Positions 23,301-34,148 of a stretch of 64,000 bases of DNA are shown here, in pieces. The notes beneath the pieces are model-generated. The model made no database searches. It was not told the origin of the DNA and saw only the letters and a program-made list of their open reading frames with translations. This stretch comes from Bolinopsis microptera (Eukaryota > Ctenophora > Tentaculata > Lobata > Bolinopsidae), in assembly GCF_026151205.1 (NCBI RefSeq), contig NC_087072.1, positions 14,112,169-14,176,168 of the forward strand, written 5' to 3'. The position numbers and the translations under genes are program-made. Position 1 is the first letter of the stretch; the number at the start of each line of letters is the position of its first letter.

Positions 23301-24506
23301 TAGCCGTAGTAATAGCGGGTAGTAACTAAGTAGTGTAATAGCAGGTAGTAACTAAGTAGTGTAATAGCAGGCAGTAGTAGTAATAGCGGGTAGTAACTAA
23401 GTAGTGTAATAGTAGGCAGTAGTGTAATAGCAGGTAGTAACTAAGTAGTGTAATATAGCAGCCAATACCACAGTTGAGTAGTCAGATAAGAGTCTAGTGT
23501 TTTAATATGGGTAAAATCAGCAAGCTTCTTTTAACCAACACATTATTACACACAACTAGTACTTGTCACCATTCTGTAACTTGCCAATCACACGTACTTG
23601 TGATACTTGTGATACTTGTGATTGATTCATATCAACCACACACCACCATGAGCATACTACATTATATTATATCGGGTATGCACTAATCACTATACACTAT
23701 ACAGTATACACTATACAGTATACATTGGTCACACCTTAGCAGTTATCACCCAACAATATCTCTAGTAGCGTCTCTATTTTAATTCCCCTTGGGACCACCA
23801 TAATACATTATACATGCAACTCCAGTTATTAATCGCTCAAATAATGTGTTATTTTAGGTTTTAACATGTGTATGTACATACTGTTGAAGGTTATGTAATT
23901 AAGGCGTTTTTCTGGTTTTATTTTCACGAAACCAGATTGTATTTGTAATAATTTATGCGTTTAATGATTCGGAGCTGTCACAATTATATAATTTGATGGT
24001 AGAGCTACAAATATCATAATATGCTTAGATAACAATAGCAAACCTCATTATTCTGCCAAGTGACCTTGATCTACTATTAACTATCATGAAATAATTGGGT
24101 AATATATAGTGCAGCTGTTTCGATGTAAGACTAATAATTGCTTAAAATAGGAAGACTAATAAATCGACTGTTTCTAATTAAACATTTCGTTAATACAGTG
24201 AAACATCAATAAAATCACCCGACCAGCCAAGTGAGCTAACTCCGGACCAAAAAATTATCGGAAATTTTTAAAAGCCAAAACTGTGATGGTAAAATTGTAA
24301 ATCTCCCAGACCAACTTACTCTTATCTGGCCATTTATGTTCCGGTCTTCGGACCTTTTTAAACAAATGGCCTAACGAACAGTCTCAATCTAGTTCGGAGA
24401 ATGAAGTTTCACTGTTTATAATTTAAAACTCACCACCCCAGTAAGAGCCTAATGTTGAGGATAACAACGTTATCAGGACTATAATAGCAGTGCATCTTAT
24501 CACCAT
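8328..24506 (-). CDS. ADAM family metalloprotease-disintegrin (18 coding exons)
   Basis: Membrane-anchored zinc protease for ectodomain shedding and adhesion. Coding exons, 5' to 3': 24506-24434, 19760-19714, 19430-19394, 18682-18472, 18283-18174, 18084-17834, 13961-13789, 13523-13360, 13088-12874, 12436-12374, 12258-12145, 11998-11775, 11246-11060, 10969-10783, 10595-10451, 9787-9676, 9519-9211, 8462-8328. All phases agree; total 2757 nt, about 918 aa. Visible: signal peptide (MVIRCTAIIVLITLLSS), propeptide with CHYRGTV and STCSGRI, a possible convertase site at YKRG, metalloprotease from about residue 207 with HEMGHNFGMYHD (zinc ligands and catalytic Glu intact, so active) and Met-turn DCLMS, disintegrin (CRPASSECDLVEFC, no RGD), Cys-rich, EGF-like (CGGQGNCNDLNQCHC), TM helix near 693-716 and a Pro-rich tail with likely SH3 ligands. 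The family is clear; the paralogue is not. Weakest points: the acceptors of exons 3 and 4, and the last exon, whose stop overlaps a good donor. Confidence 0.9.
9842..10153. mobile_element. Possible small inverted-repeat element in an ADAM intron
   Basis: TAGGGACCGACCGG at 9842-9855 is mirrored, with one mismatch, by CCGGTCGGTTCCTA at 10140-10153. The interior is rich in ACCGG/CCGGT motifs. This resembles a miniature DNA transposon, but no target-site duplication is clear. Confidence 0.4.
12550..12905. repeat. 44-bp tandem repeat duplicating an exon end and donor (8 copies)
   Basis: The unit contains, on the minus strand, the last codons of ADAM exon 9 (ECDCGTEE) followed by GTAAGTGAG. The donor-bearing motif ACTTACCTCC recurs near 12553, 12603, 12647, 12691, 12735, 12779, 12823 and 12867. 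The copy nearest the exon (donor at 12873/12872) gives the frame that continues into exon 10; the others lie in the intron. As 44 is not a multiple of three, use of most alternative donors would shift the frame. Confidence 0.92.
14542..17520 (+). CDS. SRCR-GCC2/GCC3 single-pass receptor-like protein (5' exon missing)
   Basis: Two exons are clear: 14542-14865 and 15011-17520, joined in phase (G from the first, AT from the second). Each begins with an SRCR-like domain: KVCDINHTFNIKSANAICKE and KVCDYYHTFNIKSANAICKE, then QCETDDWSTC / QCETDEWFTC and GYENDVFL. Residues after the second SRCR form an array of GCC2/GCC3 (ephrin-receptor-like) repeats with the recurring pattern CxxCPxGxxS, CSCxAGMFWN and CxxWxWDE. 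Then come a TM helix (ISGLLMVLNVILATLLIL), a basic stop-transfer (ERRKAKR) and a cytoplasmic tail with three 44-residue repeats starting VQII at about 17101, 17233 and 17365. The C-terminus IYETMDI contains a YxxM motif, in other proteins a PI3K-type SH2 ligand. The first exon starts mid-codon, so an upstream exon with a signal peptide should exist; I did not find it. The gene lies within the ADAM intron 17833-13962, on the opposite strand. Function unknown; recognition or adhesion is an inference. Confidence 0.85.
17715..17845. repeat. 49-bp tandem repeat duplicating an ADAM exon end and donor (3 copies)
   Basis: CATGATAATCTC recurs at 17720, 17769 and 17818, giving a 49-bp period. On the minus strand each unit holds the end of ADAM exon 6 (VAKIDE) followed by the donor GTTTGAG. 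Only the copy ending at 17834 is used in the model. Reading past any donor gives GTT TGA, an immediate stop, so downstream copies are probably not translated. Confidence 0.92.
19395..19545 (-). other. Candidate ADAM microexons in the propeptide
   Basis: Between ADAM exons 2 and 3, on the minus strand, two tiny segments are bounded by good splice signals: 18 nt encoding DASSLE (TTTTCAG before, GTAAGTTA after) and 27 nt encoding TNFRRQNQQ (TCTCGGCAG before, GTAATTGA after). Both are multiples of three and in phase with their neighbours, so they could be included or skipped without a frameshift. The space between them is only 28 nt, unusually short for a spliceosomal intron, so at most one may be real in any transcript. 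Confidence 0.35.
20130..21240 (+). mobile_element. LINE 3' fragment interrupted by a 484-bp insertion
   Basis: From about 20200 (KIPLSKRLLLYEALVVSVLM-like frame) and again at 20841-21176 the sequence encodes the end of a LINE ORF2 protein: YPHIISNKNLYKRC, SRWRMLGHVLRG, WRGRLQSNLFSLILQDL. It is the same family as the fragment at 6.5-7.0 kb. The two halves are separated by the insertion 20315-20798. No complete reverse transcriptase remains. Confidence 0.75.
20315..20798. mobile_element. 484-bp insertion with 15-bp target-site duplication
   Basis: GAAAAACTAGATATT occurs at 20300-20314 and again at 20799-20813, exactly flanking this segment and interrupting a LINE coding frame that is continuous once the segment and one copy are ignored. 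A 15-bp duplication is typical of target-primed reverse transcription. The right end is T-rich (CATATTTTTTTAG). I see no ORF and no tRNA-like head; a SINE-like or processed-RNA insertion is the best guess. Confidence 0.75.
22077..22117. repeat. 41-bp perfect palindrome
   Basis: ACTATAGCTCAGCATCTGCA (22077-22096), one G, then its exact reverse complement (22098-22117). It lies in the first large ADAM intron and could extrude as a cruciform or form an RNA hairpin. Confidence 0.95.
23300..23465. repeat. Degenerate tandem repeat (TAGTAACTAAGTAGTGTAATAGCAGG)
   Basis: About five to six irregular copies of GGTAGTAACTAAGTAGTGTAATAGC, some truncated. It is intronic to the ADAM model and has no coding potential. 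Confidence 0.8.
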
Positions 24507-25500
24507 CGCATTCTAGAAACAATGTTTTATTATCAATATCAAGATTTTATTGTATCATGTAACATGAGTTAAAGTTAGTATCTCTGTAATAGCTTACTCT
24601 TAGGGTAGTAATCCACTAGGTGATCAAAGATCAACCCTGACCGTTTTTAAGGTTCAGAGTTTTTCGAGGTGAAGAATGTCGTGATGATTAACTATGGAGA
24701 CTAATTAACACCTAGTTTGATCATGCTGCAAAACGTTCCGACTTTGACAGCATGGAAGAGGAGCTAACATCCAGTCTGAAGGAAACTATTAAAAACGTGA
24801 AGGTCAGGACTGCCAGAGTCAAAGACATTGATCCACACCTATGTGCTGGATACTCCTATCCTTTTCTCATGTGTGGAACAAACGATCTACGATGTGATTA
24901 TGTGAAGAAAGAATCATATATGCACCAAACTGTGTTTCAACTTAAAGATAAACTACATGAAATAAGACACCTTGGTCCAAAACAAAAACTTTTGTTGTAC
25001 CTGTGTACGTAATTAACCTCAAGAATTCTTAAGATGACCAATGAAATTATGCTTTATAATAACCGAGTTCACTGTTCAGGACATGATGTTGGCAATCTGT
25101 TTTCTTAATATTTTGTGTGTTAGAGGGAGAAATATGGATAATAATGATAATGAAATCGATTGAGGAATAAAGAGGTCTGTTAGCCATGCTCAAAGCCCAT
25201 CAAAATTGGGCTGTGAGTCCTGCCAGACAGCTATTTATACCGGGTTCCACCCCACCAATTAACGAGCTTTGTGGAAAAAATCAAGAGCCAGCTTATCCAT
25301 AGGGGAGCAGGGTCTAACCAGAGTTAAGCCACATACCCATGGCTGCGGCTGTTACATAACTCCAATGTCAATTGTAATTGTAGGAAATTTTAATTAACAT
25401 TAGAACCCATTTTTACTGAGACACGGAAGTAATTTTACCTAAGTCCCGAAGTTGTTACCACACTAAAATATAGTTCATTTACAAAAATATACAAATTACA
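24507..25500. other. Stretch upstream of ADAM, with a small LINE-derived frame
   Basis: The region directly upstream of the ADAM start codon should hold its promoter, but I recognise no core element. At 24752-25012 on the plus strand, an 86-codon frame reads PHLCAGYSYPFLMCGTNDLR and LKDKLHEIRHLGPKQKLLLY. The GTNDLR block resembles the SGNH-hydrolase-like motif found in some LINE and transposon proteins. It has no start context or splice partners, so I treat it as a fragment of a mobile element. Confidence 0.4.
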
Positions 25501-25599
25501 TGACTACAAGAGTCCATCTAAAAATATATAGAGTCCATCTACTGTGGCCACAATGTGCCCCATACAGAGAATAGAGCCCACAGGTATCAGATCTCTAAG

Positions 25600-25625
25600 C
25601 AGTGGCGTAACAAAGGGCCCCGCCG
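25600..25625. mobile_element. Possible hAT-type terminal repeat
   Basis: CAGTGGCGTAACAAAGGGCC is a very common start of non-autonomous hAT elements. A matching inverted end (…TACGCCACTG) was not found downstream, so only one end, or a decayed element, is present. Confidence 0.35.
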
Positions 25626-25840
25626 ACCCCACTGTGCGCAATCTTAGGCAGCTACAAATTAGGCAGCTGCAGAAAAGATGCCAAGCGCGCTCAGCGTACG
25701 TCTTTTCGTTTTTGATTTTACAAATGACAAAGCAACTTTTAATGATTATTAATGGAACTATCGGATATTTATAATTCAATATGTATTGATTCTTCTGTGG
25801 AAAATAAAAATTGTATTTTACTTAAATTGTATTTTACTTA

Positions 25841-25858
25841 GGGGGGGGGGGGGGGGGA
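25841..25858. repeat. Poly(G) run of 17
   Basis: Uninterrupted G run after ACTTA, preceded by a duplicated ATTGTATTTTACTTA. Such runs are unstable in assembly and sequencing. Confidence 0.95.
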
Positions 25859-26079
25859 AACTGCGCGTTTTGCTCTAAAAACACACTTTTTTAGAGATTA
25901 CACCAGCGTATCCTCTAAAATCATCTAATTCGTTCAATTTTAGGGAGGAGCGCCAAAAGGGGAGGGGGCGCCAACAGGGAGGCACTTTTTAAACGGGGCG
26001 TGCCAACAGGCCAACTGCTGAAATCGACACCTAATGAATTGTTGAAAGCAGAATAATACCTACACCAATATGATCTTAC

Positions 26080-27060
26080 TGGGCCGCGCTCAGCCTGTCA
26101 TTCCGCCTAATCTCTATTCTATCATTGTTTATGAACATGATAGCCTGAGGTCCCAGGTAAATATGATCTTGAAGCATGCCCTGTGCTGAGCGAGTACGTT
26201 TGCCTACAGTGTAGGCTGTGATACAGTCAACAATGCAAGTAATGTGCAACATGGTGGGCTATACCGTTAGCAGTTATCCCATCCATATTAAAGATTGAAA
26301 ACGTAAATCCAGTCTTTCACATAGCCATGTGTCTACGCATACTGCTTGACGCGCTTGTTTCACAAGTAGAATAGCCCGGTCGCGCGCTACTGCAAGCGAG
26401 AGGGCTCTGGTTAGAGCAAATCCAGTCTACAAGCAGCTCTATACCTTTTTTACTACTAATGACATTCTCAATGAGGAACAATTTGTTTTTAGGAAAGGTC
26501 ACTCAACCCTACATGCACTCCACAAATAAGTTGATTCGATCACGACATCCAGTGCCCCATTGGTCATCTAAGATTTAGGAATCTTCATTTATCTTTGCAA
26601 AGCTTTTGATACTCTGGCAGACTTCATTTCTCAATACAAGATACCACATCAGAGTCTATGTATGTAAAATAAGGTTCCATACTAAGTCCACTGCTTTTCT
26701 TGTTCGTGTAATATATGAATGACACAATGAACTGCGACGATTTTGTGCTTTATGCTGATGGTACAAGTATATGTTTGATACATGTAATACGTAATACGTA
26801 TCACAAACATCAGAGACATTATTTTCCGCCTTCGCGAAAAGTGGCATGCAACGTACGTCAAGTATATACTGAGCGGCGCTCAGCCTGTCATTTCGCCGAA
26901 TCTTTATTATATTATATTATGTTTATGAACATAATAGCCTGGGGTCCCCAGGTAAGTCAAGTTTACTGGGCGGCGCTCAGCCTGTCATTCCGTCGAATCT
27001 TTATTATGTTTATGAACATAATAGCCTGGAGTCCCCAGGTAAGTCAAGTATATGTATTAT
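26080..27060. repeat. ~90-bp dispersed repeat with internal hairpin, three copies
   Basis: The block GCTCAGCCTGTCATTCCG … TTTATGAACATAATAGCCTG … CCCAGGTAA occurs near 26092-26155, 26877-26955 and 26967-27045. The core TTATTATGTTTATGAACATAATA is self-complementary, and GGGGTCCCC is palindromic. The last two copies are direct neighbours; the first is older and more diverged. Confidence 0.8.
26450..26800 (+). pseudogene. Decayed LINE reverse transcriptase fragment
   Basis: Fragments in shifting frames resemble RT motifs: NEEQFVFRKGHSTLHAL (motif near the fingers), CKAFDTL (equivalent of the SKAFDT block) and FVLYADGTSI, where FADD has become YADG and so lost a catalytic Asp. Stops and frame changes throughout mark it as dead. 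Confidence 0.7.
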
Positions 27061-27336
27061 TAGACCTTCAATAGTTCAAAAAAGTGACATACGACACACC
27101 AGTATACAGAATGCTAATAAATTTTTTGTACGCAAATTCACGAAAACTGAAAAGTAATTTCTTTGTTGCGTTCGTGCGCGGCGGGCCTACAACGGGAGGC
27201 CGAGGCAAGCGAGCTAGGTAAATCACCGGCCAGTAATATAATTGTAAATAGTTTTTGTCAACTAAGTGCCTCAATTTTGTTCAATACACGTCATTTTAGG
27301 GGGTGCACAATAAACTTGCTCAGATTTTAAATTTTT

Positions 27337-27792
27337 TTGTACCATTGTTTTCTAGAGACTGTGAAAATTTTCACAATACCAAATTTGTCATACCTTTTTG
27401 AAAAGATCAGTGAGTTCTATAAACGAGAATCAAGTAAACCCCTTCTCAGCAGAAACAAAATACTCTGCGTGCACAATTTGTATAAGTACCACTGTCTACT
27501 TGAAATGTTTAAAATAATCAAACTTCACACTCCAATACCGATGTACAATTTATTTCAAAAGTCACCCCGACGTGATAACTACTTTATTAACCCCGCTGCA
27601 ACCAATTGGTTTGTATATAAAACCTTGAATATGTGGAATAAATTCCTTAAACTTTCTAGTAAGATTGACTTCTCGTCCCCAATTGCACTTGTTAAAGGTC
27701 GCATTAAAACTATGCTACTCAATGCTCAAAAAGCTGGAAACACTGATGAATGGTCAGAACTCAACTTTGATGGAAATGACATGTGCCTATAA
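27337..27792 (+). pseudogene. LINE ORF2 C-terminal fragment
   Basis: The frame reads NLYKYHCLLEMFKIIKLHTP and WSELNFDGNDM, parallel to the end of the LINE fragment at 32.29-33.39 kb (NLYRYRCLMELFKIIKSRVP, WCDRNFTEF). It is 5' truncated, with no RT core. Confidence 0.75.
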
Positions 27793-29280
27793 TAAGAACA
27801 AACAAACTAGTCCATATAGATTTCATACTACACACACAAAATAACACACACAATACACACCACAGTCAAACATAGAAACTATATATTCACGCATATACGC
27901 AGAACACTGATCAGCTCATCCGCTTTAAACTAGTGTCTGGACTTGTCTGGAGTGTGTGTCTGGAACGTGGGACGGACTCACAAATATATTGTGTAAACGT
28001 AGCGCGCGAAACTTAAATATTGTATAACTCTATCATTTCATTACCCAGCTTGATTTACCGCGCCAGAAAAATGAAATATCGCCGCGCTATATCCGTGAAC
28101 CTACAGTCACTTATATCTTATATTTTATATTTTGTATCTCTTACTACGTAACGCAAAATTAAGTTGTATCACACTCCCGGTTTTGGACCCCAATGTTAAC
28201 CTTGCAGCAACTGTGTCAGCCCAATATACTCTAGAAGTATGATCACACTTATTTTAATGAACAAAAGACCCATAATTAATATAATCAGATACTCATCAAC
28301 AGCAGCAGTTTCCGTCCGTGTGATGTGTTGTCCTTCTCCTTTCTGTGTCCCCGTCGTTTTGTTTTGTGAAATGTATTGTAGTAGTGTTTTAATATTTAAA
28401 TCGAACGCAACTCAATAGTTAATAATAACAAACACAAATACAAATACTATTTTAAATAATTGATTAATATCGATTTATACGAACCAAACATTAATTATTC
28501 TTTAATAACCTTTTATATGTGTTAAACGATCCAGGGCATATCTAAAATTCGATAATGAACTTCATATAATATTATTAGTGCCGCGTGCTGATAAATATTC
28601 TGGGAATCAATCCACTCAATCGTGGCGATAACATATTTTTGTGCTTGGCCGGTTTTAGGTTTGAGTTTGTGCTCCAAAAGTGGTAAATCGGGTGCTAGTA
28701 AAGCTCTTGCAGGCAACTGGCTCCTTTTGCCAACTGCTTTTGGTTTAAACGCTGACTCATATTTGGAACTGGCACTGGTATAATTGTAATATCCTACGAA
28801 GTCAGCATGCTATATTATTTTGCAAAACTCGTTTAATATCTTGACAATATTTAAAGTTTATGGTTTTATGTTTAGGCGCGGCGCACCGCTTATATGTTAT
28901 AGCTCATTCAGCTTCTGTTTTCAGCGATGTGTTGTTACACACTGTATAGCATGTGGGTCAAGCGCGGTGCCGCGCCTAAGCAGCAAAAGAGTTATTTATT
29001 TTAAAATTTATTTTTATATCTCAAAAATGATGTAAAGTTTTTAATATGACGTAGAATTAAAACTATTTCCGTACAGCCTAAGTGCTAAGCGTGCTCGTTA
29101 GAAAAACTATGAACAATGAACATAACATGCTAGCTTTCTTTATTTTTGTAAGTCGCGTCGGCTGACATCTTGGGTTGTACTGGATGTAACAAGTTTATTA
29201 TCGGATGTCTACTTATATTTATTATGATATCATTATTCATTGTAATGGCAATAAAATTAAAATTTTGTTTTACTTAAATT
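27793..29280. other. No gene recognised
   Basis: AT-rich sequence without a supported exon. CA-rich low-complexity DNA lies at 27825-27860, and a GGCGCG-flanked segment near 28873-28980 is weakly self-complementary. Confidence 0.5.
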
Positions 29281-29616
29281 TTGTTTTACTTAGTTTCGCC
29301 AAGGTGCTATATTTTTGTCCTTGACAGACTGAAATGGCCATCTCCTTATTGCTCCTGTGGTCATGAAGAACAAACTGCAATTCATATACTGACTAGTTGT
29401 GGTCATGTTGACGAAGACCTTAGGGACCAAGCCTCATATCTTCTCAGTATTGGTAACGAGGTCTCCAATCTGGAAGATCTGGGTACTCCACACTTGGCGA
29501 TCCTAAACTGCTCCAGAGATCCAAAGTTCATCCAAATCTGCAGTGAATGTGTGAATAATGATGACCTCAAGCTAAGAAAAAAGATCTGTATTTCTACAGG
29601 GCCCACCCACGCCTAG
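29281..29616 (+). pseudogene. LINE ORF2 C-terminal zinc-finger fragment
   Basis: WPSPYCSCGHEEQTAIHILT followed by SCGHVDEDL is the Cys/His motif that follows the RNase H or RT region in several LINE clades (I, Jockey and related). Only about 110 codons remain, ending at a stop within the same frame. Confidence 0.6.
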
Positions 29617-30960
29617 CTGGGGAGTCTAGTCCCTACACTAGACGGCCAATGCTCTATCCATTGGTATGTACGCGGCCTTACCCAGGCCTGTAATAAATGG
29701 GGAGTCCCTCTAAGGACGACCAGTGCTAGACACTGTTTACTACTGAATGAATGGAAACCTACTTTACTCTTCGGATTGGTAGAACCTGTCTGGTTACATG
29801 AACATTGGAGCTAGTTTTATATTAACTCACATGATATTATTGTCGACTTAGACTGCTTGGATGTATCACATCTCAACCATTGTTGGGTGTGTTACTTTGT
29901 TTTGGGCTTCACTTTTAAGCTTTATTGATTTTATCTATAAAATTGCATCTCCATTGATATTTATGTAACTCGAAAAACTTTTTCTACCAAAAACGTTTTT
30001 GATCGGGAATCGTCTTTAAATTATTTTGGGGAATATTTGACTTGATATAACGACGTCGTCGTAATGACACAAGTGACTGATCGACCACCTTATTTGATAG
30101 TGTTTTTAAAAATAAAGTATTTATATTTTTAACTTGGGGTGTAAATATTTTTAGGGTTTTTATTTTTTAAATTTCAGATCTTTCATACTATTTGTAACTA
30201 AAATGCTCATTGTAGCCTATAATATTTAGATTTTCATCATCATATATTTGATGGTGCGCGGCTTTTGGAGCAAAATTAGCTGTAAAAGTCGCGTAATTTG
30301 ACCAAATTCGTTGATTTTTGTCGTATTATTCGGATATATTTTCGGTTCATTGGATGAAATCATTCTGAAAATTGGCGACGACCTTCCAATAAAGCTTTCA
30401 CAACTGTCCGAAAAATTTGGTTGCTATCGGAGTTGTCATACGTTGTATGACCCGCCGCGCACGAGTGCGCGGCTCCCCATGTATCGTCGAAACTATAGTG
30501 AAGCGACCGTGGGGGTCACTACGTGATACAATATCGGAGTTGATAAAGTGATCAAAATGGAAAAAAATACGCTGCTTTTAGCTGTAACATAATGTTTGAT
30601 AGTTGGATATGCTTTAAATTTTTCGGACACTTTCCTTGTAAGTCTATGAGTAAGCTTACCAATTTTTGTTGCAATCAGAGGTCGGAGAGAATTATCAATA
30701 TCTATGATCTATTTGTTTGAAGAAAATTGTGCTGGCCGAAATTAGCGCTAAAAAACCATCCTACAGTCGGCACGCGCGGCTTACTGTCGATGGCGCACTA
30801 CCAAGTCATTTTATTCATTATTGCAGAATCAAGCAAATTGTAAAATTATTTCATATTTATCAAATTGAGCGTGCTTTCTGTAAAATGTAATATGCGTCAT
30901 ATCAACGATTAAGACTAAAATCAAATTTGGATTATTATATTATTCGCAAAATTAAAATTA
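29617..30960. other. No gene recognised
   Basis: No ORF with a recognisable domain and no clear splice pairs. GC-poor, with scattered GCGCGGC motifs. Confidence 0.5.
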
Positions 30961-30964
30961 ACAC

Positions 30965-32012
30965 ATGTTAGACTGATAGCAGGTGTAGAGTTTATAACAT
31001 ACAAATTCTAAATTTTTGACGGCTGACGATGGTAAGTCGCTACGTTTAATTCGGGACTTTTATAGTCTTAAGTCTTGGAGCTCAAAATGTCTCGTGCTGT
31101 GGGCCGTATAAACGGCGCACACCACCGCCCCGCCTTACTTCACGGTTGCGGAGCGGAGCTGGTGCCGTTTGTCTCGGCCTCAAGTGGCGAGTGCTTGCCC
31201 ATCGAATACACGATTGAAACACTAATTATTTATTGGAATTCTACAGTTTCCAAAACGAAGTACGAAGATATATTAACTTTGAGCTTTGTTTTGGCGACTG
31301 CTTCATCGATGGGCGAGTAGGTATTTGTTGTTTAGCAGTGTTGAATATTGGAGCAATTATATAATGTATATCTCCATCATAATATAGGCTAGTGTAAAGA
31401 TATATAATCAAGAATACAAACAAACGCGAACGGTATTAGTAACTCGCTAGATTATAGATGTTATTTAAACACATATGTTTACGTCAATTATTACTAAAAT
31501 TAATATTCTTGTTGCTTTAATATAATTACATTGTACATGTCACATGGATTAATGGATTAGTTGAATGAAACGTGTGCTACAAATGTCTACGCCTCACGCA
31601 GAACTGCGTACTGCTCAGTACTAATTCATGCTTGAGCGGTACTGCTGTTCACAGTGGCGCGCACTCAATTTAATCACAATAAATAACGAGCGCGCGGTTT
31701 TTTGGAATCTCTCCATTATTATATTAATTAGATCGCAGTGCTCACGGCCTGTACTGCGTGAACGACAGAAATATCTTTTAAATTATTTTGCTTCTGAAAT
31801 TTTGGCTCTAGTAATTAAGAAATGTGACATGTAATTGTAAGTTAACAATTAAATAGATCCTGTGCGCGGCGCCTACAGCTGACCTACGAATTTCTGAACA
31901 ATTTTAAATTGTGGCTGTGTGCGCGGCGTACTGTATATGTGTTTGAAATTGAAATTTGAATTTATTTATGAATATAACATTATGTATTGATTATTTGTGG
32001 TAAATAAACATT
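30965..32012. repeat. ~1.05-kb direct repeat, copy 1
   Basis: Nearly identical to 34149-35196; I see only a handful of differences (for example GTTAGACT/GTTATACT and GTTGCT/TTTGCT). It starts TGTTAGACTGATAGCAGG and ends near AATAAACATTTTTCTTTCC. An AATAAA lies close to the right end and a TATAAA near 31107. The short open frames inside (31075-31320, 31628-31834) are conserved only because the copies are recent. It could be a retrotransposed transcript or a non-coding mobile element. Confidence 0.85.
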
Positions 32013-32104
32013 TTTCTTTCCTAACATTTTTCTTTCCTAACAAAGCAACGATCTCGATACGAAGCGAAGTAAGATTTATTGTTTGCGCAAGTGTCAGAGT
32101 AGTT

Positions 32105-33389
32105 CAGCCATGCTACTGAACTACTCTGTAGAACATATAGAATCGTTAATTAGTAAAAAGCAACATGTCCTAGGGGTCTTTATCGATCTCTCAAAAGCCT
32201 TTGACACTCTAGACCACTGTAAACTAAACTAACTACAAAATTAAACAACTATGGCATAAGAGGAAATGCTCTGAATCTTATCTCTAGTTATTTGTCTAAT
32301 AGGAAACAATTTGTAAACGTTTTGGATACCAAATCTGATGAATTACCGGTTGAATTCGGGGTCCCTCAGGGTAGTGTATTAGGACCTCTACTTTTCCTAC
32401 TGTACATCAATGACATATGCAATATAACTAAAAAGGGTAAATTTGTCTTATTTGCAGACGATACTAATATATTTGTCGCTGCCGATTCGAGAAATAAAGC
32501 ATATGAATTGGCTAATGAAGTACTACAGGCCGTAAACAAGTATATGGGAGTTAACCTACTGCACATTAATGTAAAGAAGTGTTGTTACATGTATTTTTCT
32601 CCCTCTAAACGTAATAATAACGAATTAGATGCCGATATAGATAGCCAAAACTTGTCCATTAATAACAAAATAATTAAACGTGTAAGTCAGACAAAGTTTC
32701 TCGGAGTAATCATGGATGATAAATTGAGCTGGAAACCACATATATCATCCCTCAACAAGAAACTAAGAAGTGCTTGTGGACGTATCTACCGTATTAAGAA
32801 ATGCTTACCAGAATCACTATATAAACAAATATATCATTCTCTCTTTGAATCACACCTAGGTTATGCTATTTCTGTCTGGGGAGGTATTCCCAATAATCAG
32901 TTAAAACCACTATTTATTACTCAAAAGAAGTGTATCAGGATTCTATTTGGAGACTATGAAGCTTATGTAGACAAATTCAAGACATGTGCTAGAGCAAGAC
33001 CAATTAATTCTCAACGTCTAGGATCTGAATTCTATGTTAAAGAGTCCACTAAGCCTCTATTCACAAAACATGAATTACTTGTTGCAGAGAACCTGTACCG
33101 ATACCGTTGTTTAATGGAACTTTTTAAGATCATTAAGTCACGAGTACCAATTTCGTTATACTACTTATTCAACATATCAAATAGGAAAGATAATCTGTTC
33201 ATTACACCCTCTCCAACTAATCAATTTATTTATAAATCTGCATGGCTGTGGAACGAATTCCGTAAAGTTGGCCCGTTAACTTTCACCTCCACATGCGGAT
33301 CTGTCAAGAATTTACTTAAACAGTCACTTCTAAGAGCTCAAAACCGGTATGGAACTGAGTGGTGTGACAGAAATTTCACTGAATTCTGA
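32105..33389 (+). pseudogene. LINE reverse transcriptase fragment
   Basis: A non-LTR reverse transcriptase, 5' truncated. Before a break near 32220 it reads GVFIDLSKAFDTLDH; from 32292 it continues with VPQGSVLGPLLFLLYINDI, LFADDTNIF (catalytic FADD intact), then the thumb and C-terminal region (SQTKFLGVIMDDKLSWKPHI, NLYRYRCLMELFKIIK). The frame is open for 365 codons to a stop at 33389, so it is fairly young. The break and missing endonuclease make it non-autonomous. It lies between the two 1.05-kb direct repeats. Confidence 0.88.
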
Positions 33390-33399
33390 TTATGAAGTG

Positions 33400-34148
33400 A
33401 TATTCATTTGCCTGTTATTCCCACTTAAGCACTTACTGACTGACAAGCTTATCTATGAATACCATGCTTGAATTTAGGTAAACAACATACAACTCATTCC
33501 CAGTAACGCTGAGCGCAACCGCCGAATGACACAGTAATATGAGACCGCGCATAGCATTGCGCGCCCATGCTGTGCGCGTTGTCGGCCGAAACTTGGGAAG
33601 TTCCCGCTCTAATATTCAGACGACAGTGATGACTCATTAAGAGCACTAATTTCGACCACTTTCCCGGTCGAGCCATACCAAATCAAACTAATTGACCCAC
33701 GTGTATAGCCAATGTCCTGGCGGTGCTGAGCCGATGTAAAACTCTTCTGTAAACTCTTTTGTCTCTTGTAACTTGTTTATATTTTATATTTTAGTTATAC
33801 TGTGTACTGTGTACAATAGTTATAGCGTATAGTGTGTGTAGTGTGTAGTGGTTATTTTGTTGTGACGTGTCACTTTATACTTTGCTACCAACGTCAGCCT
33901 TGACTTACCATTTATTGTAATTGGTACAGCATATATCCAAACTAAAACACTGTTTTCGATCTGACGGGTGATGGGCTCTCTCTGATGGGACACAGTTCTA
34001 GGGGGTACCCGGGGTACGAGTTAACGAATAGTGTTCGTGTCCTTCCACAATCCCCTCTCATTGTGTTTTTGACGGAGGAGAAGCCTAGTTCATCCGTCTG
34101 CATCGCTTAATCGAGTTGAAAATTTAGCCAATAACAAACTAAATTACA
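33400..34148. other. No gene recognised
   Basis: Spacer between the LINE fragment and the second 1.05-kb repeat. I see no coding region; GTGTGTAGTGTGTAGTG at about 33833 is low complexity. Confidence 0.5.
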
